Source: Alphaproteobacteria bacterium
GTDB lineage: Bacteria; Pseudomonadota; Alphaproteobacteria; Rhodobacterales; Rhodobacteraceae
DNA length: 11,890 bases
Direction: 5' to 3'
Assembly (NCBI GenBank): GCA_030428025.1
Contig: JAUIBJ010000041.1
Span: forward strand, 1 to 11,890
Below, piece after piece: positions 5,511 through 11,890 of the stretch (the stretch's first letter is position 1; the number at the start of each line of letters is the position of its first letter). The notes below the pieces were generated by a model that made no database searches, was not told the origin of the DNA, and saw only the letters and a list, made by a program, of their open reading frames with translations. The position numbers and the translations under genes were made by a program.

Positions 5511-6764
5511 TCAACGCAGCGCGCGTCCCTTGATGATCGCGTCGCTCCCGAATTTTCGGCGGATCTCGTCGCTGGCGCGTTCGGCGATCCCGCGCGCCCG
5601 CGCTTTCGGGTCGAGCAGATCGCCGGAGAGATCGGCGCGTCCCTCGGGCACGAGTTGTGAAATCCCCACTCCGATGAGGCGATAGGGCGTGCGGTGCTCG
5701 ACCTGATCGAAAAGATGCCGCGCGGCATGATAGATCGTGTCCGCCATCTGGGTGGCATCGCGCAGGGCCTGCCGACGCGACAGCAGCGAATGATCGGCGC
5801 GCTTGAGCTTGAGCGTCACCACGCGCCCCGCCATGCCCTTGGCCTTGGCGCGGTCCGAGACGTTTTCCGACAGCCGCCAGAGATGCCCGTCGAGAATGTC
5901 ACGGCTGGCGGTGTCCTCGGAAAACGTGGTCTCGTTGGAGATCGACTTGACCGGCGCGTCGGCCGAGACGCGGCGGCTGTCCTCTCCCCGCGCCAGATGC
6001 CAGAGGCGCTCGCCCATAGCCCCGAAGCGCGCGATCAGATCCTCGCGCTGCCACCTGAGCAGATCGGCGAAGGTGCGGATGCCAGCGCTGTCCAGCGCGC
6101 CGCGCGTGGCCTGGCCCACGCCCCAGATCAGGCTGACGGGCTTGTCGCGCAGGAACTCCGCCGTCTCGGCCCGGCCGATTACCGAAAACCCGCGCGGCTT
6201 GTCGAGGTCCGAGGCGACCTTGGCCAGAAACTTGTTGTGGCTGAGCCCGATCGAGCCGGTCAGCCCAAGCTCGTCCTGCATCCGCTTGATCAGCCGCGCC
6301 AGCATCACCGCCGGCGGCGCGCCATGCAGGCGCTCGGTGCCGGTGAGATCGAGAAACGCCTCGTCGAGCGAGAGCGGTTCGACATCCGGGGTAAGTTCCT
6401 CCATCATCGTGCGGATCTGTCTAGAGACTCCGGCATAGACCTCCATCCGCGGCTTCATCACCACCGCGTCGGGACAAAGCCGCAGCGCCTTGAACATGGG
6501 CATGGCCGAATGCACGCCGCGGATGCGGGCGATATAGCAGGCGGTCGACACCACGCCGCGCCGCCCGCCGCCGATGATCAGGGGCTTGTCCCGCAGCTCG
6601 GGATTGTCGCGTTTCTCGACACTGGCATAGAAGGCGTCGCAATCCATATGCGCGATGGAAAGGCTGTACAATTCGTCATGCGCCAGAACCCGCGGGCTGC
6701 GGCAGGCAGGGCAGCGCGGGCCGGTATCGAAACGGGTGAGGCAGGTACGGCAGAGGGCAGGCAT
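5511..6764 (-). CDS. dinB: DNA polymerase IV (Y-family) with N-terminal zinc ribbon
   Basis: This 417-aa Y-family translesion polymerase copies past damaged template bases with low fidelity. Residues 1-25 form an extra module, MPALCRTCLTRFDTGPRCPAC, with Cys5/Cys8 and Cys18/Cys21 placed as a zinc ribbon; E. coli DinB lacks this. The palm follows: MDCDAFYASVEKRD (40-53) with catalytic Asp41 and steric-gate Tyr46 (equivalent to E. coli Phe13), then LSLDEAFLDLTG (131-142) with Asp134/Glu135. The thumb helix-hairpin-helix is around IWGVGQATRGALDSAGIRTF, and the little-finger domain runs to the C-terminus. The start at 6764 is chosen because the frame's extra 48 upstream residues lie over the divergent intergenic region and the ribbon starts here; the Shine-Dalgarno is weak. 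It is divergent from the NUDIX gene. I found no alphaproteobacterial LexA box of the GTTC-N7-GTTC form upstream. Confidence 0.95.
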   Translation of the reverse strand: MPALCRTCLTRFDTGPRCPACRSPRVLAHDELYSLSIAHMDCDAFYASVEKRDNPELRDKPLIIGGGRRGVVSTACYIARIRGVHSAMPMFKALRLCPDAVVMKPRMEVYAGVSRQIRTMMEELTPDVEPLSLDEAFLDLTGTERLHGAPPAVMLARLIKRMQDELGLTGSIGLSHNKFLAKVASDLDKPRGFSVIGRAETAEFLRDKPVSLIWGVGQATRGALDSAGIRTFADLLRWQREDLIARFGAMGERLWHLARGEDSRRVSADAPVKSISNETTFSEDTASRDILDGHLWRLSENVSDRAKAKGMAGRVVTLKLKRADHSLLSRRQALRDATQMADTIYHAARHLFDQVEHRTPYRLIGVGISQLVPEGRADLSGDLLDPKARARGIAERASDEIRRKFGSDAIIKGRALR

Positions 6765-6796
6765 GGCCGGGCGCTTGTGTCGGGTCGGGCCGAGCT

Positions 6797-6832
6797 TACA
6801 TCTTTTCGGAACGGAGTTCACCGGGGCATGTA
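6797..6832. promoter_or_regulatory. Nested inverted repeats between dinB and the NUDIX gene (possible operator)
   Basis: TACAT (6797-6801) and ATGTA (6828-6832) flank GAAC-GGA-GTTC (6809-6819). The two inverted repeats share nearly the same centre (about 6814), in the 106-nt gap between the divergent genes. A two-sided regulator could bind here; no known site is recognised. Confidence 0.3.
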
Positions 6833-6870
6833 GGGGCTGCGGTCGGAAAACCTCAGGGGCGAAGCGAACC

Positions 6871-7293
6871 ATGACAGGCAATCCGGAAACGGAGTTCGAC
6901 GGAGCCAAGACAATCCTTCTTCTGGGCGGGCGGCTGGCGGTGATCCGCCGCGATAATATCGCGGGGATTGCCTATCCGGGGTACCTCGACCTGCCCGGGG
7001 GCGGTCGCGAGGGGGGTGAATCGCCCGAGGCCTGCGCGTTGCGGGAACTGCATGAGGAGCTGGGGCTGCGTCTGTCGCCCGGCGAACTGGCGTGGCGGCG
7101 GTTCTATGATGTGCCGATCCGGGCTTGGTTCTTCGCCACGGCCCTGCCTGCCGCGCGCGCCGCTGATGTGATGTTCGGGGATGAGGGCCAGGGGTGGTTT
7201 CTGATGCCGCCACTGGATTTCGCCGCCTCGGACGAGGCGGTGCCTCACTTTCGTCCTCGCGTGTTGGAGGGGGTGGCCGCGTTGGGAATGTGA
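6871..7293 (+). CDS. NUDIX hydrolase
   Basis: This 140-aa single-domain NUDIX protein has a complete NUDIX box, G-x5-E-x7-R-E-U-x-E-E-x-G-U, at residues 44-66 (Gly44, Glu50, Arg58, Glu59, Glu62, Glu63, Gly65). The Glu residues bind the Mg2+ that helps cleave a diphosphate linked to some nucleoside or other group. The substrate cannot be inferred; pairing with dinB suggests, weakly, sanitising of oxidised nucleotides. AGGGG (6855-6859) lies 11 nt before the ATG, a rather long spacing. In-frame upstream codons to 6655 overlap dinB antisense and do not look coding. There is no signal peptide or membrane segment. Its TGA overlaps by two bases the repeat motif that begins at 7292. Confidence 0.92.
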   Translation: MTGNPETEFDGAKTILLLGGRLAVIRRDNIAGIAYPGYLDLPGGGREGGESPEACALRELHEELGLRLSPGELAWRRFYDVPIRAWFFATALPAARAADVMFGDEGQGWFLMPPLDFAASDEAVPHFRPRVLEGVAALGM

Positions 7294-7356
7294 GTATTTT
7301 TGGCAAGATGAAGCCTTTGCGGAGTGCTTGATATTCATCTTGCGCGAGTTACTCCG
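7292..7356. repeat. Intergenic repeat motif with two interleaved inverted repeats
   Basis: GTATTTTTGGCAAGATGAAG (7294-7313) is a motif I remember as frequent after genes in Rhodobacteraceae. Here GCAAGATGAA (7303-7312) pairs perfectly with TTCATCTTGC (7334-7343), 10 bp with a 21-nt loop. CGGAGT (7320-7325) pairs with ACTCCG (7351-7356) in an interleaved, pseudoknot-like way. It lies between the converging NUDIX and pyrF genes. No T-run follows the stem on either strand, so it is not a standard terminator. Confidence 0.6.
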
Positions 7357-7392
7357 GGGATTTGGGGGCTGGCCCGCAATCCGACCGTGCAA

Positions 7393-8082
7393 TCAGGAGA
7401 TTTCGGCCAGGATCGCGCGGGCAGCGGCGGCCGGGTCGGCTGCGGCCCAGACCGGACGGCCGACAACGATGTGATCGGCGCCGTTCTCAAGTGCCTGCGC
7501 CGGGGTCGCCACGCGCTTCTGGTCGCCGAGCGCGGCGCCGGCGGGGCGCACGCCCGGCGTGACGATCAGCCGGCCCGCCGCCTCGGGCAACGCGCGGATC
7601 ATCGCCGCTTCCTGCGGCGAGGCGATAACCCCGTCCGCCCCGGCCTCAAAGGCGCGGGCGGCGCGTTCGGCGACAAGATCGGGAAGGTCGCCGGCTTTCA
7701 TCAGCCCGGCATCGAGGTCGGCCCGGTCGAGCGAGGTGAGGATGGTGACGGCGAGGATTTTCAGCTCCTTGCCTGCGGCGCCCTCCTTGGCCGCGCGCAC
7801 CACATGCGGGTCGCCGTGGACGGTCAGAAAATCCAGATCGAACTGTGCCAGGCCGCGCACCGCCGACTCGATGGTCGCACCGATATCGAACAGCTTCATG
7901 TCGAGGAAGATGCGCTTGCCGTGGTCCTGCTTGAGCTCGTTGGCCAGGGCCAGCCCGCCGCCGGTGAGCATGCCGAGGCCGATCTTGTAGAAGGACACAG
8001 CCTCGCCCAGCCTTTCGGCCAGTTGCAAACCCTCAAGGGCGTTGGGCAGGTCGATCGCGACAATCAGGCGGTCGTCGGGCAT
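7393..8082 (-). CDS. pyrF: Orotidine 5'-phosphate decarboxylase
   Basis: This 229-aa enzyme decarboxylates OMP to UMP, the last step of de novo pyrimidine synthesis, as a TIM-barrel homodimer in the cytoplasm. Visible active-site residues are Asp11 (LIVAIDLP), Lys33 (FYKIGLG), and the catalytic D-x-K-x-x-D motif Asp61-Lys63-Asp66 in FLDMKLFDIG. The phosphate-binding VTPGVRPAGA and the late GRPVWAAADP segments are also present. These positions agree closely with B. subtilis PyrF (Asp11, Lys33, Asp60, Lys62, Asp65). Two ATGs are possible: 8091 and 8082. I prefer 8082 because GGAG (complement of 8092-8095) is then 9 nt away, while it abuts the 8091 ATG. It lies 95 nt downstream of the 99-aa gene on the same strand and may be co-transcribed with it. 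Confidence 0.97.
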   Translation of the reverse strand: MPDDRLIVAIDLPNALEGLQLAERLGEAVSFYKIGLGMLTGGGLALANELKQDHGKRIFLDMKLFDIGATIESAVRGLAQFDLDFLTVHGDPHVVRAAKEGAAGKELKILAVTILTSLDRADLDAGLMKAGDLPDLVAERAARAFEAGADGVIASPQEAAMIRALPEAAGRLIVTPGVRPAGAALGDQKRVATPAQALENGADHIVVGRPVWAAADPAAAARAILAEIS

Positions 8083-8177
8083 CGGGCGCATCTCCGGCTG
8101 GGGCGAATTGCGCCCTTGTCTAGGCCCGCGGGCAGCGCGTCAAGATCTGGCAGGTGCTCGGGGCCGCGCTTCCGGGA

Positions 8178-8477
8178 TCAGGCCGCGATCGCGGTACCGG
8201 GGCGGCGTAGCTCCGAACGCTCAAGAGTCTTGGGCAACTCGCCAGGCACCGGTGTGCGGCGCAGACGTATACCGCGCGCAGGCGCGTGCCGGTGGGCGCG
8301 AAGCGCTCTTTCCGTCAACCCGCGGGCGATCAGCCCGAATTCCGCATGCAGCGGCGCCAGCATGTGGACGGGATAGGAATAGACATGGCCCTTTTCCCAG
8401 ATCTGCACCGACGCCTCGAAAGCGGAAAGCTCGGGATTGTACCGGACATCGTCGAAGCCAAGTTTCTCGATCAACAT
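8178..8477 (-). CDS. Conserved-looking 99-aa protein of unknown function
   Basis: The frame runs from ATG 8477 to TGA 8178. The first 60 or so residues have folded-protein character (MLIEKLGFDDVRYNPELSAF, HVYSYPVHMLAPLHAEFGLI) with a balanced acidic, basic and aromatic content. The last 35 are Arg/Pro/Ala-rich and probably disordered. No signal peptide, membrane helix, cysteine or recognised motif is present. A GGTGG-like weak Shine-Dalgarno precedes the ATG. I vaguely recall similar short hypotheticals next to pyrF or clpB in Rhodobacteraceae, but cannot name a family. It is divergent from clpB and upstream of pyrF on the same strand. It is chosen over overlapping frames for its non-random composition and its fit to the gap. 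Confidence 0.65.
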   Translation of the reverse strand: MLIEKLGFDDVRYNPELSAFEASVQIWEKGHVYSYPVHMLAPLHAEFGLIARGLTERALRAHRHAPARGIRLRRTPVPGELPKTLERSELRRPGTAIAA

Positions 8478-8645
8478 ACCACCAATCCTTGTATTGCGGC
8501 ATTCAAGCCAATGGACATATAGTTAAATGTAGGTGTTGACAGATTTGTTTCAAGGTGGCAGTGGGGTGAGTCGAAATTGGCAAGGATCCGCCGTGCCGCA
8601 GGTCGGATTTGCGCGGATTGTCGCGGTTTTTTCGCGCACGGCGTG

Positions 8646-8674
8646 CTTGAAACGCCTGTTTTGTCCCCCCATTT
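8646..8674 (+). promoter_or_regulatory. RpoH (sigma-32) heat-shock promoter of clpB
   Basis: CTTGAAA (8646-8652), a 14-nt spacer, and CCCCATTT (8667-8674) match the sigma-32 consensus CTTGAAA-N(13-15)-CCCCATNT at every defined position. Transcription would start about 8680, leaving a leader of roughly 75 nt before the clpB ATG. Heat-shock control of clpB is established in E. coli and other proteobacteria. Confidence 0.9.
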
Positions 8675-8754
8675 CAATTTCGAGGTTCCCGAAAGTCGCA
8701 TGCCGAAGGATGGGTGCGCAACCGGGGTAACGCTTGTAAAAAAGGAGAACGAGG

Positions 8755-11376
8755 ATGGACTTGTCGAAGTTCACCGAGCGGTCGCGCGGATTTCTGCAGG
8801 CGGCGCAGACCATTGCGATGCGGGAAAGCCATCAGAAACTGGCGCCCGAACATATTCTGAAAGCTTTGATGGATGATGATCAGGGGCTTGCAAGCAACCT
8901 GATCAAGCGCGCGGGCGGTAAGCCCGAACGCGTCGTGCAGGCGCTGGACCTCGCCCTTGGCAAGATCCCGAAAGTGTCGGGCGATGCCGGCCAGGTCTAT
9001 ATGGACAGCCAGACCGGGAAGGTGCTGGACGAGGCCGAGAAGCTGGCCAAGAAGGCAGGTGACAGCTTTGTGCCCGTGGAGCGGCTGCTGACCGCGCTGG
9101 CGATCGTCAAGAGCCCGGCGAAGGACGCGCTCGACCAGGGCGCGGTCAACGCGCAGAGCCTCAACGAGGCTGTCAACGATCTTCGCAAGGGGCGCAAGGC
9201 CGACAGCGCCAGTGCCGAGGATACCTATGAGGCGCTGGAGAAATATGCCCACGACCTGACAAAGGCCGCCGAGGAAGGCAAGATCGACCCGATCATCGGC
9301 CGCGATGACGAGATCCGGCGGGCGATGCAGGTGCTGAGCCGCCGTACCAAGAACAACCCGGTCCTGATTGGCGAGCCCGGCGTCGGCAAGACGGCCATCG
9401 CAGAGGGCCTCGCCCTGCGCATCGTCAATGGCGATGTGCCCGAAAGTCTCGCCAACAAGCGGCTTTTGTCACTCGACATGGGCGCTCTGATTGCCGGGGC
9501 GAAGTATCGCGGCGAATTCGAGGAACGGCTGAAGGCCGTTCTGAACGAGGTGACCAATGCCGCGGGCGAGATCATCCTCTTCATCGACGAAATGCACACG
9601 CTTGTCGGCGCGGGCAAGACCGATGGCGCGATGGATGCGGCCAATCTGATCAAGCCGGCGCTGGCGCGGGGCGAGTTGCACTGTGTGGGCGCCACCACGC
9701 TCGATGAATACCGCAAGCATGTGGAAAAGGACGCGGCCCTTGCCCGCCGGTTCCAGCCGCTGATGGTCGAGGAGCCCACGGTGGAGGACACGATTTCCAT
9801 CCTGCGTGGTATCAAGGAGAAATACGAGCTGCACCACGGCGTGCGCATCTCCGACAGTGCGCTTGTGGCCGCCGCGACGCTGAGCCACCGTTACATCACC
9901 GACCGGTTCCTGCCCGACAAGGCCATCGACCTTGTCGACGAGGCGGCGAGCCGTCTGCGGATGGAAGTGGACAGCAAGCCCGAAGAGCTTGACGCGCTCG
10001 ACCGTGAGATCCTGCAGAAGCAGATCGAGGCGGAGGCGCTGAAGAAGGAGGACGACGCGGCCAGCAAGGACCGGCTGGAAAGTCTGGAGCGGGAGCTGTC
10101 CGACATGCAGGAGCGCTCGGCACAGATGACCGCGCAATGGCAGTCGGAACGCGACAAGCTTGCCAGTGCTCGCGACCTGAAGGAACAGCTCGACCGCGCC
10201 CGGATCGAACTGGACCACGCCAAGCGCGAGGGCAACCTGGCGCGGGCCGGCGAGCTGTCCTATGGCGTCATTCCGCAGCTTGAAAAACAGCTTTCCGAGG
10301 CCGAGCAGGCCGAGGAAGAGGGTGGCATGATGGTGGAAGAGGCCGTGCGGCCCGAGCAGATCGCCCAGGTGGTCGAACGCTGGACGGGCATCCCCACCGC
10401 CAAGATGCTGGAGGGCGAGCGCGAGAAGCTGTTGGGGATGGAAGACAACCTGCACAAGCGGGTGATCGGACAGGATACCGCCGTCAAGGCCGTGGCCAAC
10501 GCGGTGCGCCGCGCGCGCGCCGGGCTGCAGGACGAGAACCGCCCGCTGGGCTCGTTCCTCTTCCTCGGGCCGACTGGCGTGGGCAAGACCGAGCTTACCA
10601 AGGCCGTGGCAGAGTTCCTGTTCGACGACGACAGCGCGATGGTGCGCATCGACATGAGCGAGTTCATGGAGAAGCACAGCGTCTCGCGTCTTATCGGGGC
10701 CCCGCCGGGCTATGTCGGCTATGACGAAGGCGGCGTTCTGACAGAAGCAGTGCGGCGCCGGCCCTATCAGGTGGTGCTGTTCGACGAGGTCGAGAAGGCG
10801 CATCCCGAGGTCTTCAACGTCCTGTTGCAGGTGCTCGACGACGGCGTGCTGACCGATGGCCAGGGCCACCGGGTCGACTTCAAGCAGACGCTGATCGTGC
10901 TGACGTCGAACCTCGGATCTCAGGCGCTGAGCCAACTGCCCGAGGGCGCCGATGCCGCCGCCGCCAAGCGCGACGTGATGGATGCGGTGCGGTCGCATTT
11001 CCGGCCCGAGTTCCTGAACCGGCTGGACGAGATCGTCGTGTTCGACCGGCTGACGCGCGACCAGATGGATGGCATCGTCGACATCCAGCTTGCCCGTCTG
11101 ATCAAGCGGCTTGCCAGCCGCAAGATCAAGCTGGAACTGGACGAGGCGGCGCGCAAATGGCTGGCCGACGAAGGCTATGATCCGGTCTATGGCGCCCGGC
11201 CCCTCAAGCGCGTGATCCAGCGGGCGCTGCAGGATCCGCTGGCCGAGGCGCTGCTGGCCGGCGACATCCTCGACGGCAGCACCGTGCCGGTCACCGCGGG
11301 GCCGGACGGCCTGATCATCGGCGACAGGGTCGGCAGTTCCAACCGCGAACGGCCAGACGACGCAGTCGTGCACTAA
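8755..11376 (+). CDS. clpB: ATP-dependent disaggregase ClpB
   Basis: This 873-aa Hsp100 chaperone forms a hexameric ring that, with DnaK, pulls polypeptides out of aggregates. In order it has the N domain (1 to about 145), NBD1, the coiled-coil M domain (about 405-525, Glu/Lys/Gln-rich, with Tyr503), and NBD2 to the C-terminus. Key residues fall at the same numbers as in E. coli: Walker A GEPGVGKT with Lys212, Walker B Glu279 (FIDEMHT), arginine fingers Arg331/Arg332, second Walker A GPTGVGKT with Lys611, Walker B Glu678 (LFDEVEKAHP) and Arg756 (FLNRLDE). No ClpP-binding IGL/IGF loop is evident, fitting a disaggregase rather than ClpA. AAGGAG (8742-8747) sits 7 nt before the ATG. No ATG, GTG or TTG occurs in frame between about codons 115 and 162, so the shorter N-domain-less form known in E. 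coli is not obviously encoded. Confidence 0.99.
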   Translation: MDLSKFTERSRGFLQAAQTIAMRESHQKLAPEHILKALMDDDQGLASNLIKRAGGKPERVVQALDLALGKIPKVSGDAGQVYMDSQTGKVLDEAEKLAKKAGDSFVPVERLLTALAIVKSPAKDALDQGAVNAQSLNEAVNDLRKGRKADSASAEDTYEALEKYAHDLTKAAEEGKIDPIIGRDDEIRRAMQVLSRRTKNNPVLIGEPGVGKTAIAEGLALRIVNGDVPESLANKRLLSLDMGALIAGAKYRGEFEERLKAVLNEVTNAAGEIILFIDEMHTLVGAGKTDGAMDAANLIKPALARGELHCVGATTLDEYRKHVEKDAALARRFQPLMVEEPTVEDTISILRGIKEKYELHHGVRISDSALVAAATLSHRYITDRFLPDKAIDLVDEAASRLRMEVDSKPEELDALDREILQKQIEAEALKKEDDAASKDRLESLERELSDMQERSAQMTAQWQSERDKLASARDLKEQLDRARIELDHAKREGNLARAGELSYGVIPQLEKQLSEAEQAEEEGGMMVEEAVRPEQIAQVVERWTGIPTAKMLEGEREKLLGMEDNLHKRVIGQDTAVKAVANAVRRARAGLQDENRPLGSFLFLGPTGVGKTELTKAVAEFLFDDDSAMVRIDMSEFMEKHSVSRLIGAPPGYVGYDEGGVLTEAVRRRPYQVVLFDEVEKAHPEVFNVLLQVLDDGVLTDGQGHRVDFKQTLIVLTSNLGSQALSQLPEGADAAAAKRDVMDAVRSHFRPEFLNRLDEIVVFDRLTRDQMDGIVDIQLARLIKRLASRKIKLELDEAARKWLADEGYDPVYGARPLKRVIQRALQDPLAEALLAGDILDGSTVPVTAGPDGLIIGDRVGSSNRERPDDAVVH

Positions 11377-11385
11377 GCACTCTCG

Positions 11386-11420
11386 AAAGCCCCGCCCGAT
11401 GTGGCGGGGCTTTTTCGTTT
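11386..11420 (+). terminator. Rho-independent terminator of clpB
   Basis: AAAGCCCCGCC (11386-11396) and GGCGGGGCTTT (11403-11413) form an 11-bp stem with a 6-nt loop, followed by TTTTTCGTTT. It begins 10 nt after the clpB stop. A smaller CCCGT/ACGGG hairpin follows at 11425-11438. Confidence 0.95.
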
Positions 11421-11724
11421 CAGTCCCGTCAGGACGGGGCAAAACGGCAACTTTTCCAAGCAAACCCGCGTGGATCGTCTTGTGGTGTCTTCAAGCCTGT
11501 TGACCGGGCGGCGCGGCATTGCGTATCCAGAGGACGAGCAGTGCGGACCCGCGACAAAAACCAATCGAGAAGCGGGCGGTCAGACGGCATGAGAGAGGCA
11601 CATCATGCCGATTGAGTCCAAATAACCGGACCAAATTGACCCCAGATTCATCGTGCTGCCCGAAAATCAGCCAGTCCCGGCGCGAACCGGGGCGGCGTCG
11701 AGGGGTTCGAGAGCAGAGGTCGCT
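11421..11724. other. Intergenic stretch without a supportable gene
   Basis: About 300 bases lie between the clpB terminator and the last gene. Short open frames exist on both strands, but their products are low-complexity or contradict each other, and none has a good ribosome site. It holds the inverted repeat at 11585-11610 and a CCCGG/CCGGG hairpin (11676-11691). Composition is less GC-rich and less codon-structured than the neighbours. A decayed element is possible, but I see no transposase fragment or target duplication. Confidence 0.5.
11585..11610. repeat. 8-bp inverted repeat upstream of the last gene
   Basis: CGGCATGA (11585-11592) and TCATGCCG (11603-11610) are perfect inverted copies separated by 10 nt. 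Half-site centres are 18 bp apart, a spacing compatible with a dimeric regulator; it could equally be an RNA hairpin. It lies 114 nt before the ATG at 11725. Confidence 0.5.
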
Positions 11725-11890
11725 ATGGGAATTGACGCACAGCTTGCCAGCCAGCTTGTCGCTGCGCGGCATCTTGTGGCCGACAAGCAGTCCTGCGTGA
11801 TGCTGGGAAGGCAGAAATTCCACATCAAGGGCAAGTTCCGGCGCCATGTGCGCCGCCGGCTGACCGAGGCGGGGCTGTCGCCGAACATTC
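11725..11890 (+). CDS. N-terminal fragment of an unassigned protein (possibly methyltransferase-like), cut by window end
   Basis: An ATG at 11725, preceded by AGAGG (11715-11719) at 5 nt, opens a frame that stays open to the window end: 55 codons. The peptide reads QLVAARHLVADKQSCVMLGR, then QKFHIKGKFRRHVRRRLTEA, then GLSPNI. The hydrophobic strand ending in L-G-R-Q followed by a basic helix is a pattern I associate with the beginning of some class I SAM-dependent methyltransferase-like proteins in alphaproteobacteria, but too little is visible to assign it. Composition and codon use look coding (third-position GC-rich), unlike the preceding 300 bases. There is no signal peptide. Confidence 0.6.
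   Translation, partial: MGIDAQLASQLVAARHLVADKQSCVMLGRQKFHIKGKFRRHVRRRLTEAGLSPNI

Noticed and set aside
6809..6819. GAAC-GGA-GTTC upstream of dinB as a LexA/SOS box
   Set aside because: The alphaproteobacterial box is a direct repeat GTTC-N7-GTTC; orientation and spacing here do not fit.
5694..6833. 379-codon plus-strand frame opposite dinB
   Set aside because: It is antisense to a clear Y-family polymerase and its product has His/Arg/Gly-rich low-complexity character without motifs.
7303..7343. 10-bp inverted repeat as a rho-independent terminator for NUDIX or pyrF
   Set aside because: The loop is 21 nt, the stem is AT-rich, and no T-run follows it on either strand.
7324..8376. 350-codon plus-strand frame opposite pyrF
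   Set aside because: It is antisense to a well-supported pyrF and crosses the pyrF/99-aa gene gap.
8536..8541. Perfect TTGACA upstream of clpB as a sigma-70 -35 element
   Set aside because: No acceptable -10 hexamer lies 16-18 nt downstream; the RpoH site at 8646-8674 explains clpB better.
9469..11463. 664-codon minus-strand frame opposite clpB
   Set aside because: It is antisense to highly conserved clpB; the composition mirrors its codons and it even spans the clpB terminator.
11491..11847. 118-codon minus-strand frame near the window end
   Set aside because: It overlaps the better-supported plus-strand start at 11725 and has no motif or ribosome site.

Overview
The window reads as ordinary, GC-rich alphaproteobacterial chromosome, most likely from a Rhodobacteraceae (Roseobacter/Paracoccus-type) bacterium. 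The basis is recognition rather than a search: the 41-residue RpmJ, the DinB with an N-terminal zinc ribbon, the style of SdhB and OMP decarboxylase, and an intergenic motif (GTATTTTTGGCAAGATGAAG) that I remember as common in that family. Genes are densely packed and alternate strands often, so the window is mostly short operons rather than one system.

Layout. 1-1144 (+): the end of an unassigned gene, then sdhB (succinate dehydrogenase iron-sulfur subunit) 1 nt later. 1251-1385 (+): a 44-codon remnant that looks like the two ends of a BNR/YVTN-type repeat protein joined by a large in-frame deletion. 1392-2270 (-): a 10-helix EamA/DMT exporter. 2417-3965 (+): a 67-aa membrane-anchored four-cysteine protein, a 281-aa DUF1989 protein, and an overlapping frameshifted GNAT acetyltransferase pseudogene carrying a perfect 22-bp tandem duplication. 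3998-4148: a cluster of hairpins that ends transcription from both sides. 4177-4546 (-): tRNA-Val(GAC) and rpmJ, apparently one transcript from a promoter at 4518-4546, with a foldable leader. 4599-5462 (+): N-formylglutamate amidohydrolase family. 5511-6764 (-): DNA polymerase IV. 6871-7293 (+): a NUDIX hydrolase. 7393-8477 (-): an unassigned 99-aa protein followed by pyrF. 8646-11420 (+): clpB with a near-perfect RpoH (sigma-32) promoter and a strong terminator. 11725-11890 (+): the start of a gene that runs off the window.

Working together: most genes are independent housekeeping functions (TCA cycle/respiration, translation, pyrimidine synthesis, translesion synthesis, protein disaggregation). 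I found no CRISPR array, intact mobile element, phage gene, toxin-antitoxin pair or defence system, and no convincing undescribed multi-gene system. The points worth a second look are two decayed genes with visible lesions, the heat-shock promoter, the tRNA-rpmJ leader structure, the metal-ribbon proteins and several unexplained inverted repeats.
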